A stretch of DNA of 64,000 nt from Quercus robur (taxonomy: Eukaryota; Streptophyta; Magnoliopsida; Fagales; Fagaceae): positions 43,241,942 to 43,305,941 of the forward strand of contig NC_065542.1 of the NCBI RefSeq assembly GCF_932294415.1. Reading direction: 5' to 3'. Under the pieces are notes generated by a model. The model did no database searches and was not told the DNA's origin. It worked only from the letters and a program-made list of their open reading frames with translations. Position 1 is the first letter of the stretch; each line of letters begins with the position of its first letter. The position numbers and the translations under genes are program-made. This document shows, in pieces, positions 11,986-22,859 of the stretch.

Positions 11986-12715
11986 TTGTTTGACTTTTTT
12001 TTAGACTCTATTTTTAAATGGGCTACCAACACCATATATGGGTTTGATGACTGGGGTGGCTCCACTTGAAGGCATGCTGGTGGTCATGAGATCACCCTGA
12101 TTTGGATATATATATATAATCCTGAAGGCATGCAGGTGGTCATGGGTTCCAAATCAGGGTGATCCCGTGACCACTCGCATGCCTTCAGGGTATATATATA
12201 TATACATTAGGTGAGGATGGTCATGTGACCACACGCACCACACGCATGCTTTCAAGAGGAGTTGCCCTTGGTCATATATATATATATATATATGTTAGAG
12301 ATATATTAGCCCATTAGCATAGACCCAAGCCTAATTCTACTTTGTGTGCAAGCCAAGTCTCCTACTTGTACTAGAAGTCTATTAGTCTAGGGTTTAGTCT
12401 ACTATATATACACATGTTATGATTCATTGTAACACAGGATTTGTACTACACTCTAATATATTATTAATGTAGCCCTTTAGGGTTTCCTCTGTGGATGTAG
12501 GCCGTTAGGCTGAACCACGTAACCCTCGTGTGTTATTGTGTTTTATACTTTATGCTTTCGCTTCCGCATCTATACTAGCATATTCAACATGGTGTATCAA
12601 TGCTAATATTTAACAATATATATACATTAGGTGAGGATGGTCATGTGACCACACGCACCACACGCATGCTTTCAAGAGGAGTTGCCCTTGGTCATCAAAC
12701 ACGTATATGTGGTGG
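11955..12715. repeat. Palindromic and duplicated DNA upstream of DOX copy 1
   Basis: A (TA)n tract at about 11957-11981 leads to an inverted repeat at about 12059-12190. Its arms share 'gaaggcatg' and 'tggtcat' around 'aatcagggtgatc'. A segment of about 75 bp is then present twice as a direct repeat (12203-12275 and 12616-12693, core 'ggtgaggatggtcatgtgac'), flanking the LTR at 12293-12589. The duplication is much longer than a retrotransposon target site. Confidence 0.6.
12293..12589 (+). mobile_element. Solo copia-type LTR with primer-binding-site remnant
   Basis: It starts TGTTAGAGATATATTAGCC and ends TATTCAACA, a copia LTR form, 297 bp. It is followed at once by 'tggtgtatcaatgc', a one-base variant of the initiator tRNA-Met site. 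No internal coding sequence or second LTR follows. A TATATA-type box and transcribed-leader-like sequence lie in its second half. Confidence 0.65.
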
Positions 12716-13099
12716 GTAATCAATTTCTTAAAAATAAAAAATAAAAAATTACAAAATGAAGAACCAATTTTAACCACAAAAACCTAAGGAATGGGTTCTC
12801 TACTGCATGTATAATAGACACCACTTTATTATTTATATTACTATTTAAAGGGTTTCTCCTATTTGGAATTCTCATTTTTTTTTTTTGGGTTAAAAAAATG
12901 CCCCTACACCTCTATGTTTAAGTAGAGACAAAACTAAAGGACAATCCTATAAAAATACAACTTCAACTCTCACTAAAACATTGCCTAAAAAATAATATCA
13001 CTCTCCTGTTGATTTTCAAATTACTTTATCTACATATAAATTAGATTCTCAAAAAAAAAAAAAAAAAAAAAACTAGCTTTTGAACACGTGCGTGCTTAA
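12716..13099. other. AT-rich interval, no gene seen
   Basis: Homopolymer A and T runs only, including a poly(A) run of about 22 at 13050-13071. A short DOX exon-3-like scrap ('aaccacaaaaacctaaggaatgggttc', about 12773-12799) may mark an older truncated copy. Confidence 0.35.
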
Positions 13100-13330
13100 A
13101 GGCTCTTCTATTTTTTGGGTAAATTTTGATAATTTGCATTTATTATAATTTGAGATTACTACATTTTCCATTCATAAAATACCTAGGGGTGTGATGAAAA
13201 AATTATTTCACCTACAAACGTATAATACTCATCACACCCTAGGTTTTTTTTGTGATTGAAAAATATAGTAATCCCAAATTATAATGGATGCAAATTAAAT
13301 ATTAACTTTTACCAAAAAAATAAAAGAGTC
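13100..13330. mobile_element. Fold-back (inverted-repeat) MITE
   Basis: The left arm (about 13119-13190) and right arm (about 13240-13312) are reverse complements over most of their length. The inner ends are 'acctaggggtgtgatga' and 'tcatcacaccctaggt'. The whole unit would form a hairpin. No coding capacity; the target duplication is unclear. Confidence 0.6.
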
Positions 13331-13379
13331 TCTGAACATGCGCGTTAGCGCCTGTTTAGATGCTAGTATACTGTGAAGA

Positions 13380-14459
13380 TATATGTACCTGCAATGCAAA
13401 ACCAAATTGTTTTTAAAACCACAAAAGCGTAAGGCATAGGTTCAACAGCAATCCATTCCTCATCCTTGAAGACTTGAAGCCCATATATATCGGACAAAAT
13501 TGGCAAATGCCTTTTTCGGGCAAAAAAAGTAGCATTATGCCTCTTTTCTCAAACTAATTAGGGAAATACCTCTCTTTTGAAACTCGATTTTCTCAAAATC
13601 GAGTTAAGCCCTATAGTGGCGTTTTTAAGAAGCTTATAATGACGTTTTAAGGACCTATAGTAGCGTTTTGAAAGTCGAGCTCCTTGAACTCGAGTTATAG
13701 GTAAAAAAAAGAAAAAAATTGCTTGTAACTCGACTTCATGGAGCTCGAGTTCCAAAACGCCACTATAGGTCCTTAAAACGTCACTAAAGGCTCCTTAAAA
13801 TGCCACTATAGGGCTCCAGAATTTTTTATTTATTTATTTTTATAACTCAATTTTGAGAAAATCGAGTTTCAAAAGAAGAGCATTTCCCTAATTAGTTTGG
13901 GAAAATGGGCAAAATGTTGGATTTGTTTTTTGAAAGGGGCATTTACCCATTTTCTCCCATATATATCACTTTGAAGAAGAATATTCATGATGACTGGGTC
14001 TCTATGTTTGCCAAATCCCAAGGTTAAACTTGGGTCTGAGCATGGTGGATAGTGATTGACCTACAATGTTTGATTTTCTCCAAGTCCACAGCCAAAATGA
14101 CCGGGGCTAATTCCCAAGCCTTGGGAAATGAACTCCAAAATTCTAAATCCCAACTTCCGTAATTCAGCTGCATATGGCTAAACAACTTCTCTGGAAAAGG
14201 TTTCATGAAACATAATTGGTTTTTTGGGCCAAAATTGGATGTATTTCTGTAGAGGATGACAATGGTGTAATAATCCATCCCTCCAAAAGTGAAAATTTTC
14301 ATTTGCAAAATTATGACTGCGCTTGTATAGATGTAGCAAGTCTTAGTGGTGTCCTTTGAAGTTTCGATTGCCTTGTATTGACAGATAATGCATGAAAACT
14401 CCTTAAAAACACTCATGGCCTCATCCATTAAGTTGCTTGGGACTCCATGGTTGATAACC
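13380..14459 (-). pseudogene. DOX copy 2, broken
   Basis: Only exons 2 and 3 remain. Exon 2 (14459 to about 14225) starts after an AG acceptor like its sisters but has compensating one-base shifts in the middle (FKEFSCIICQYKAIE in place of FKEFHALSGEDKAIE). Its 3' end and most of intron 2 are deleted, so exon 2 runs almost straight into exon 3 near 14195. Exon 3 is then split by a Mutator-type MITE (13492-13957) and resumes at 13481-13390. Exon 1 is absent. The adjoining 14518-14652 carries an inverted second copy of exon 2. Confidence 0.85.
13492..13957. mobile_element. Mutator-like MITE with 10 bp target duplication
   Basis: The 466 bp insertion starts GGACAAAATTGG and ends CCATTTTCTCC, imperfect inverted termini. 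'catatatatc' flanks it on both sides (13482-13491 and 13958-13967), a target duplication in the Mutator size range. The interior is largely palindromic, with repeated 'gccactatag' and 'aactcgag' motifs. It interrupts exon 3 of DOX copy 2. Confidence 0.85.
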
Positions 14460-14652
14460 TGTTAGATAGCACAAATCATAGCATAACACAAATGTGTATA
14501 AACTTGGCTAACAAGTCATCAACCATGGAGTCCCAAGCAGCTTAATGTATGAGGCCATGAGTGTTTTTAAGGAGTTTTCATGCATTATCTGCCAATACAA
14601 GGCAATCGAAACTTCAAAGGACACCAATAAGACCTGCTACATTTATACAAGC
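14321..14652. repeat. Inverted repeat of DOX exon 2 (135 bp arms, 62 bp loop)
   Basis: Bases 14518-14652 read on the plus strand match the reverse complement of 14321-14455 with only a handful of differences. Both arms carry the same damaged exon 2 ('gttttcatgcattatctg'), so the inversion followed the damage. A transcript through it would fold into a hairpin. Confidence 0.85.
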
Positions 14653-14654
14653 TT

Positions 14655-15327
14655 GGCTAAGAGCGCCGTATTTGTTTGTGTTGCCACGTACAATTGCATG
14701 TTAATTTGATTAATTAATAAACTTGGCTAATTAATCAATTAATTTATCACAAGGGGTCAATATGTTTTTGGCCTATCAAAAGGATTGGGCTTTGGCCTAT
14801 TACATTGGGCTAAAATACTCTAACACCCCTTTCTCAAACTCAAGGTGGAAGCTCGAGGTTGGATAAGCTTGAAAAGATCCCTTAAAAAAAATGCCTTGAA
14901 GAATGCCTTGAAGAAACCATGAAGATGTCCACAAAAATGCCTTGAAGAAGCTACAAAAATGCCTTGACCTTGAAAGTGACTAGAAGGATTGGGCACTATG
15001 GAGACATGCACATAGAATGACGACATCTGAAAATACCGAACAAGGGCTGCATCAATGACCAAGAAAAGCTACTATAGGTGGAGAATGGCAACATTGAAGG
15101 CCTAAAAAAGATCAGTGAAGACGACGACAAGATGAAGTATGGTTTGTAAGTTTTTGTGCGTAGGAAGGACCCAAAAAAGGATGAGAAATGGACAATTTAG
15201 TGATTTTGGAGTTTCAAATGAAGAAAATGAGTCCAAAATCAGAATCTATGTTAAAAACTGAGCAAGATAAGCCCTATTGAAAAATTTCACCTTTGGTCAA
15301 AAGTTAAAGTCAATAGGTAGTGGTCAA
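14655..15327 (-). mobile_element. Truncated copia LTR and adjoining 3' internal region
   Basis: On the minus strand a purine tract (GAGAAAGGGG) at about 14834-14825 precedes TGTTAGAGTATTTTAGCCC starting near 14824, a copia polypurine tract and 3' LTR start. The LTR is cut at about 14655 by the DOX inverted arm. The internal side (14835-15327) has short 'gccttgaagaa' repeats and no clear coding sequence. Confidence 0.5.
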
Positions 15328-17927
15328 CTAAGTCAGCGGCAATGATGTCAGATTTATCAAATTGCCTTGGTCTTTTGGTTGGCACATTACCTCCCAATTT
15401 CTCCAATGAATTTTCCTTTGCTCCCCTCTTTGGCCCCACCAAAATTTCCTTATCAACATCTCAATATCATGACAAAGGCCCACCGGAAGCTTGAAACAAG
15501 GCATGACAAAAGTTGGAATGGCTTGAACCATGGCTTTTAGAAGTACCTCCCTACTTGCTTGGGATAAAAGTTGCTCTTTCCACCCTTGCAATTTATTCCA
15601 TACTCGTTCTTTTATATAGTTTAGGCTTGCTCTCCTATTTTTCCCACCACTGCCGGTAAGCCCAAATGTTTTTCATACTCTTTAACCTCCTCCACCCCCA
15701 AAAAATTTGAGATCTCTTCTTTTCTTTCCTCAGTGATAGCCTTGCTAAAAAAGATTGTTGTCTTCCCTCTATTTATTTGCTGGTCGGAAGCTTGTTCATA
15801 CAAAGTCAAAATATCTTGTATTTTAACCAAATCTCCCATTATCGCTCTACAAAAGAGCAAAATATCATCCGTAAAGAACAAGTGACTGATCCATGGTCCA
15901 TTCCTACACAAAGAAAAACCCCTTATCTCATCCTCCCTAGCTGCAGCCTAAAGCAACCTGTTTAAACCTTTAGAGCACAATAGGAACAAATAAGGTGATA
16001 GAGGATCACCTTGTCTTATTCCTCTAGAAGGTTTAATATCACCCTTTGGTTCTCTATTCACCAAGATAGAGTAGGAAACTGTACTAATACACTCCATGAT
16101 CAACTTCACCCATTTTTCACCAAAGTCCATCTTCTCCATGACTTTTTTTAGAAACCCCCATTCAACTTGATCATACGCCTTACTCATGTCAAGCTTCAAG
16201 GCCAAGAACCCCATTTTTTTGACTTCTGATTCTTCATATGGTGTAAGGTTTCAAAGGCAACCAATATGTTGTCAGAAATGGCTTTATCTGATTGAAAAGC
16301 ACTCTAAGACTCTATAATGAGGTTAGGTAAACTTTTCAACTTGTTTGCCACAACTTTAGACACTATTTTATAGAGGCTATTACAAAGAGAAATAGGGCGA
16401 AATTTAGATACAAGAGTGGGGCTTTTTACCTTAGGAATAAGTGTGATGAAAGTATTATTTAAAGATTGAGGGAAGGAACCTGAGTTCAAGCAATTTAGAA
16501 CCGCTGCCGACACTTCATCACCAATAATTTTCCAATAGTGCTGGAAAAACAATGGAGGCATTCCATTGGGGCCTGGCGCCTTTAAAGCTTCCATCTGAAA
16601 CACTGCCCTATCCATCTCATCTCGAGTATACACTTCTTGAAGCATGTTGTTCATTTCGGTTATGACTGTACATGGGATATCTGCCACGACTTGGTCCAAA
16701 TTGCATGGAGAGGCTGAAGTGAATAAGTCTTGATAGTAGCTGATTAAGATTTGTGCAATCCCTCCCTTATCTGTGCACATCTGCCCCATTGGATTTCTTA
16801 GCTCACAGATTTTATTACGTCGATATCTATGAGTTGCCCGGCTATGGAAGTAGCGTGTGTTCTTGTCAACTTTATGTAACCACAGTGCCCTAGACCTCTG
16901 TTTCCACATTTTTTCCTCTTTCACCAATAAATCACTAATCTCCCTCTTTAATTTCAACACTCCCTCCATTGTTCCACCCCTAATAGCTGCTTCCTCCTCT
17001 TTTCTTAATTTTTCCTTCTTTTCCTTCAGCTGTTTTGTTACATTGCCAAATGAGTTCCTACTCCACCATGTCAAATTCAGTTGGCACCTTTTTAATTTGC
17101 CTTCCACTTGCTCCATCAGATTCCCACGTACTGGTTGCCTCCAAGCCGACTCCACTGAATGTTGGCACCCTTCCTCATCAATCCACATTTGTTCCAACCT
17201 CCATGGCCTTTGAAGTTTCTTTGGTATACCTGATGGAAAAATCACAATCGGCTTGTGATCTGAAGTACCACACTCTAAGTGCACTATTTTTGTATTCGAA
17301 AATTTTTCAATCCAATCAATTGTTGCAACCACCCTATCAATCCTTTCCTAGATTGTGTGTCTATCCCTTTGTTCGTTGCACCATGTAAATTTTCCTCCCA
17401 TATACCCCAAATCTTTAAACCCACATTCATCTAAAATGTCTCTGAAATCTTGCATCTGCCTAAATGGACGTAGTCTGCCTCCCAATTTTTCATGTGCTCT
17501 TGTACTTTCATTGAAAACACCTGCACAAATCCAAGGCAAAGAGTGCCTGGCTTTTAAACTGTGTAACTTTGCCTAAGAAATATGATGATTTCGTGTATCC
17601 GATTCACCATAGAAACTTGTGAACCTCCATGCGTCATCTTTTCCTTTATTCATAATGGCATCAATATGGTTGGGAGAGAATGTATCCACTGAAAAATCAA
17701 AATCTGTTTTCCAAAAGACTACCACCTCGCCTCCTCTAGTTTCTCTTGAAACTTCAATCATACCTCTAAACTTGTAGCGTGCTCGAATTTCCTCCAGCCT
17801 AGCTTTTGTTAGCCATGTCTCGGCCAAGAACACGACTGAGGGATCTTGTGTCCAGATTAAATCTCCAAGCTCCTACTTTGTCTCTAGGTTCTCAAGCCCG
17901 CGACAGTTCCAACATAGTATACTCATT
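15328..17927 (-). pseudogene. LINE ORF2 (endonuclease and reverse transcriptase), truncated
   Basis: The start is near 17927 (MSILCWNCRG), the usual first residues of a plant LINE endonuclease. Endonuclease features include FLAETWL (about 17830) and a TSDHKPI motif (about 17265). The reverse transcriptase shows ALKAPGPNGMPPLFFQ (about 16600), FRPISLCNSLYKI (about 16380), GIRQGDPLSPYLFLLC (about 16020) and FTDDILLF (about 15870), where the usual FADD has Ala replaced by Thr. A QGWKEQLLSQASREVL stretch lies near 15580. Stops at several points separate the pieces. Confidence 0.85.
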
Positions 17928-17939
17928 GGGACTGGCGGG

Positions 17940-19340
17940 GCTGTGAAACAGCCTCCGCCAATAAATCTGTTGTTGCCTTTCCATTTTGTAATTCCAACTT
18001 CTTCTTCTTGTTTTGATCTCTCCGTACTCCATCATTCTCAGCCAGGATTCTCTTTGCAGGCAAAACGGCATGCTCTGAAGAGTTGTCGTGAATTGTTTCT
18101 TGGCAAATCCTTTTCCACATTTTCTGTCTAGGGTTTTTCTTGGGATTACCTCACATGGGCTCACATGATCATTAATCCTAGGTGGCACGTTGATGCATGA
18201 CCCACTTTCCTTCAATTGACCATCTGACTCCTCAGTTTGAGATTCAATATTTACCATTACTCCTTGAGCCTTAATCGGGTTAGTAATATCACCGGAAATA
18301 ATTTTCTCATTCATATCATATCTCCTTAATTCCTCATCAATTTCCTTTAAATTCCTTCCTAGGCTATCCCTTTCTAAATTGGGATTGGTCGTTTCTATCT
18401 CTGAGAGGGCAGAATTAAATCCACCAAAATTAATGCACTCATTAAATTCCTCCGCCAAATCTGCTTTTGTCTCTACCTGCGGCATCTCCACCGTGATTGG
18501 CAGTTTTGGTCGCCCTCTGCCGCTCTTGAAGTGTCAGCCCCTCTGGCCTATTGGTTGTTGCTTCTTCTTTCTAGCTTCATTGAAACCTGGTACACGAACG
18601 ACAAATTTTTTGTTTAGTGCTGTTGCAGTGGTTCATATCCATGGACCATACTCTTTATCTTCATCCTTGAGGCTTCCATCACTCTCTATCCACTGGTCAC
18701 AATCCTTATCTCTATGGTTTAAGCACCCGCACCAATAACATATATTGGGCAGCCGCTCATAGTTAAAGGACACCCACCCTTCCTCCCCCTCGTTGAAGGA
18801 AATAAGCCTATCTCTACAAAGGGGAAGAGAGACATCAATTACCACTTGCACCCTCATGAAACTCCTGCCCACCATCTCTGAGAGATGAGTCATCTTTTCC
18901 ACTATTCCAACATTTCCACATAAGTCTTTAGCCACCTCTCGTGTCATATTGGGTGCTGGGATGTCATGAATCTGAATCCATATAGCTACCTTCTTAAATA
19001 CCAATTCCCGAATTGGCACTTTTTTATCATAGCGTTGCAGCAGAACTATGTGCCTATCAAAGCTCCATGGTTCAGCCGCTAAAATCTTGTCTACCTCCTC
19101 CTTATCCGAGAACATAAATAGCATTATATGATCACTTGCATTTCGAACTTCGAACTCATGTTTTGATCTCCATAATGGGTTGAAAGTACGAATGATTGCA
19201 TCAATACTTAGTGCCCGTTTTGTTAAAAACTTTGTTGCAATTATAAATTCAGTCAGGCTCCTGTCCTTTCTAAGATGGACTCCACCACCTTCTCTGTCAT
19301 TTAGTGAGAGGTTACTCTAGTGCTTCATAAGACTCTCCAT
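17940..19340 (-). pseudogene. LINE ORF1 (DUF4283, zinc knuckle)
   Basis: It starts at ATG 19340 (MESLMKH), which is soon interrupted by a TAG. A DUF4283 domain follows (DKILAAEPWSFDRHIVLLQRY, 19080-19000), then a zf-CCHC_4 knuckle (YWCGCLNHRDKDC, about 18739-18700). The C-terminal part reads 18491-17940 and is rich in charged residues. The family binds nucleic acid in the LINE ribonucleoprotein. At least one stop and one frame change make it non-functional. Confidence 0.75.
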
Positions 19341-19554
19341 TGCCAAGCTCACTTCACTCACACTCTTGTTTCCCCACCCCAAAAAAACCAACAACCCACA
19401 AAACCTACAGATAACCTTGTTATCGTAGGGACCTAACACCTTACTAGAAGGGACACTCTATTCTACTGCCTAAGAGAAGCTGGAAGGACAAAGCTTTCTT
19501 AGCTACAAAGAAACTCTCTCCGTAGGTTCAAATTAAAACCAATAACAACATACT

Positions 19555-20143
19555 CAAATACATGGAAATGTGCAATTAAAATATATACAACCATTATTTA
19601 CCTATATTTAGTTTGCTAATTCATAATATATTACAATGCATTCAAGATCTTTTATTTAATAGGTGTTCATGACATTAAAATTTTTTTAATAAAACAATGA
19701 TTAAAAATTAATCATATTATTAGTGCAATGTAGTATTATCCAATTCCAAACGACAGTTGACAGTGACAATTATCACGATGATCCTCTTAACTTTAGGCTT
19801 GATCGTGCAATTGACCAACCATATTAACCACGTAATGTTTGCTAGTTTGATATCAATGGTCATAAAGTATAATAGCTTTTTTCTCAAACTATTAATCAAA
19901 GAGTAGTACTTAAAACCTCCTCTAATGCTTGAGAGTCATGGGAAGTAGCTTTGTATTTGCTAAGAAAGCCTTTGTATGGCAAGGACTTATAGAGCGTAGG
20001 GTTGCTTGCATCAACCAAGCTTTTGCTGGTTCTACAAGTGTTTTATCTGATGGAATAATGATGAAGGAAGTAGTTGTCCGAGCTACATTTGAATTTGTCA
20101 CCACTCGATGTTCAACACTTTTCAGCTTCCCATTGCTGATAAT
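19555..20143 (-). pseudogene. DOX orphan last exon with 3' flank (copy B)
   Basis: An exon 4 begins after a TTGTAG acceptor at 20143. It reads VVTNSNVARTTTSF, then a one-base deletion just after EPAKA shifts the frame. The homologous region ends near 19900 and is followed by the shared DOX 3' flank to about 19555. No exons 1-3 were found between here and the next copy at 24900. The (GA)n tract at 20286 lies in what was intron 3. Confidence 0.85.
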
Positions 20144-20280
20144 CTACAACTCAATGCAACACAATTCCAAGAACAATAATTGAACAAACCTTTTTTTTTT
20201 TAAAAACTAGTTAATTGCACAAACAAATACCCTAAACTGTGGGATAAGTGCGCTTTACAGTTTGCAAAATAAACTACAAA

Positions 20281-20285
<5 letters not shown>

Positions 20286-20361
<76 letters not shown>
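20286..20361. repeat. (GA)n microsatellite, about 38 units
   Basis: An uninterrupted GA tract of about 76 bp, in former intron 3 sequence next to the orphan DOX exon. Confidence 0.98.
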
Positions 20362-20363
<2 letters not shown>

Positions 20364-20734
20364 CATTCTACTTAAATACACCAGTTTTTGGGTGATTTTA
20401 CATCTTGGGTACGTGAAATCATTGTATTATATATATTTATTATTAATTGAATTTGATGGTGTTCATTTAAAGAGAAAAAATCGTTAAATTTTGAAAATTG
20501 CAAGCTATTTACCAAATTCTCTCTGAATTTCAACACTAATCATTAACAATTACAAGAAGTCAAGAGCATCTGTTATCAATTCAACAAGTGTCTTAAGCCC
20601 CATGATAAAGCAACACATGGAAAAGTTTCAAGTATAAATAAGAGGCTCAAATCCAATAGAAGACCACCGTGAATAATCAGGAGAAATTATTGAGATAATT
20701 GTAATATGGTTATTTAGGAGATAACCTCTTAGGG

Positions 20735-21397
20735 TCCGTGTAGTTGGAGGAGTAGAAAAGTGGGAGAATAAAAAATGGAGAGATGATAGAAAAGTGGGAG
20801 GATTGATGAGATTTAGTTTTATCCCATTTATGTTTGGTTGGGAGGATGGAAAAGTGGAGAGATGGAAATCTTATTTGTTTAGTTGAGAAGAAAAATTAGA
20901 TAACAGAAAATAAAATCGGTATAAATTTACAATTACGTCACCATTAAATTAAAAAAAAAAAGTAACACATTTTTTAATTAAAAATATTGTGTATGGACAC
21001 TAATTTTTTTTAAAAAAAAAAAAAATTGTACAAGACAAAGAAAGATGAGCAAAAAAAAAAAAAGAAAAGAAAAACTATTGAGACGTACAAGAAAAACCTA
21101 GAAAAAAACAAAACAAAGAAGTAGAAAAAAATAGAATAAAGGGGAAAAAAAAAGCGAAACAAAAAAAATGGATATGCAATTGGATCTGGATGAAACAAAA
21201 ATCAAAAGAAAAAAAAAACCATGAAATCTATATGCAAGTGCATATGGGCATTTTTGTCAACTTAAAAAAATTGAGCGTCTCCCCCTAGTTTTCGACCCAT
21301 TTTGGTGAGAAAACATTTTGGTAGGCTTGAGGAGAAAATACTCAGACCGGACCACATTTTTTTTTCTCTCTCACTTAACCAAACACCCTCTATAAAT
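20735..21397. mobile_element. MITE with imperfect inverted termini
   Basis: The left end ('agggtccgtgtagttggagg') and right end ('aaccaaacaccctc') are imperfect inverted complements. The interior has GGAGGAT/GAAAAGTGG repeats on the left and A-rich sequence on the right. No gene; target duplication not resolved. Bases 20362-20734 hold nothing recognisable beyond intron-like sequence. Confidence 0.5.
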
Positions 21398-21798
21398 ACT
21401 CTCTCAACTTTTCTCTCCTCTATTTTCTAACCTTCCTAAAATCCTTTTAAACAAAAGACCTTTAATCTTTCCAACAAGTAGAATCTCTAAGTGTTTTACA
21501 ATTACTAATACGGTGGTGTTTGTTACAAGAACAAAACATGCAATATCCATAGCCTAAATACTTAAAAAAAAAATTGACGAGTGAGAGAGAGAGATTACTT
21601 GTCTATTAGTCTCAAAAAATTCTGAAGTGACTATAAATGAGCCCACGTCCCCTTATATAGATAGCCAAAAAGTGCGTATTTAAGAGATATAACTCCTTAG
21701 TAAGGACAAAACTTTTTGTTATAGATCAGACTGCATCCACTATTGGCCACACTTTATTTGGGCTTTAAGTTTTAATTGGCCCAATATTTCTAACATAA
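21398..21798. other. Interval without a recognisable gene
   Basis: A CT-rich stretch, A and T runs and no supported reading frame. 'gagagagaga' at about 21580 is a very short microsatellite. Confidence 0.35.
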
Positions 21799-21807
21799 AA
21801 AAATTTA

Positions 21808-22178
21808 GGCTAAAATGCAAAATTGACTTTCTAACTTTTTTCAGATTTCATTTCAGTATTTTAATTTTGCTTTCATTCATTTCAGTCCTTTAAGTTTCAG
21901 ATTTATCCAATTAAGGCCTTTCCGTTAACTTTTGTTAAAAATTTTTGAAAAAAAAATCTGGAAAATATTTTTCAATCATTAATTAAAATTTTTAATTTAA
22001 AAAATTTGAAGAAAAATTTATAAAATTGAAAAATTAACCACAACATATAACAAAAGTTGAGGGAAAAGCCTTAATTAAATAAACTTGAAAGTTAAATGAC
22101 TAAAATGAACAAAAAGCAAAGTTAAAGGACTGAAATGAAATTTGAAAAAACTTAGAGGGTCAGTTTTGCATTTTACCC
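21808..22178. mobile_element. Mutator-like MITE with perfect 9 bp target duplication
   Basis: The 371 bp element starts GGCTAAAATGCAAAATTGAC and ends GTTTTGCATTTTACCC. The terminal inverted repeats extend over 100 bp. 'aaaaattta' occurs immediately left (21799-21807) and right (22179-22187). Long inverted ends with a 9 bp duplication are the Mutator signature. Non-coding. Confidence 0.9.
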
Positions 22179-22607
22179 AAAAATTTATGGTTGTGAGTGT
22201 TTCTCATTTGATCTTGTTTTCTTTGGTGTTAGCCTAATAGCTTAGGCTTTGACCTGTTGTGAACTTTCAAATTAGTTTGTTTTAAACAAGTTAGGCATCA
22301 ATTAGTCTATTTGCAAATTTGTCTTAGTCTTTTGAAATACAATGGAATTGGAAGAGAATAGAAACTTTAAATTCTAATTACTTGTTTTCATTTTTCATTT
22401 TTATTTGCATTTTCTACTGAAAGTCATCTCAATTCTTAAGTGAGACATGTTTGGATCCCAACTCTAATCTACAAAGTTAAATTTCACTTTGAACCATTCA
22501 CTTGGAATCATGGGCAATTAACAATAAACAAGAACAGAGTTAAAAAAATTCAAAAATTAGAAAGAAAAAAATGAAGTGTTTCTGCTAAAACAAATTGAGA
22601 ACCGGCC

Positions 22608-22769
22608 ATAGTGGTGGGTTCTAGTTAACTCAACTGGTAAAGTTTCTGATGGTTGAATAAGAGATTTGAGGTTCAATTCCCGCCTACACCAAAAATCGAT
22701 TGATATTTTGGTCTGATAATAAAGAGCTATTATTTATTATCAGGAGCGGATGTCATAGGTTGAACTCTC

Positions 22770-22803
<34 letters not shown>
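22608..22803 (+). mobile_element. tRNA-derived SINE
   Basis: Pol III boxes are visible: an A box around 'tagttaactcaactggta' (about 22622) and a B box 'gaggttcaattccc' (about 22667). The body ends 'ggttgaactctctct' followed by a poly(A) run of over 30. The layout matches the Au-type SINEs of eudicots. The element is about 195 bp including the tail. Confidence 0.8.
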
Positions 22804-22805
<2 letters not shown>

Positions 22806-22859
22806 ACAACCATTATCAGGAGCTATTATTCATTTTTCGAGTTGTTATTGGCATGTACA

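Larger units (their letters stand above)
15328..19530 (-). mobile_element. LINE (L1-type non-LTR retrotransposon), 3' end missing
   Basis: From high to low coordinates: a leader (19530-19341), ORF1, then ORF2 with endonuclease and reverse transcriptase, ending inside the thumb region near 15340. The zf-RVT and RNase H region and poly(A) tail expected after it are absent. LINE copies usually lose the 5' end, so loss of the 3' end with an intact 5' leader points to later deletion. Stops and frameshifts interrupt both ORFs. Confidence 0.85.

Noticed and set aside
16857-17388. Plus-strand open frames of 117-118 codons
   Set aside because: They are antisense shadows of the LINE reverse transcriptase and endonuclease.
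20248-20487. A 79-codon frame rich in Arg-Glu
   Set aside because: It is the translation of the (GA)n microsatellite.
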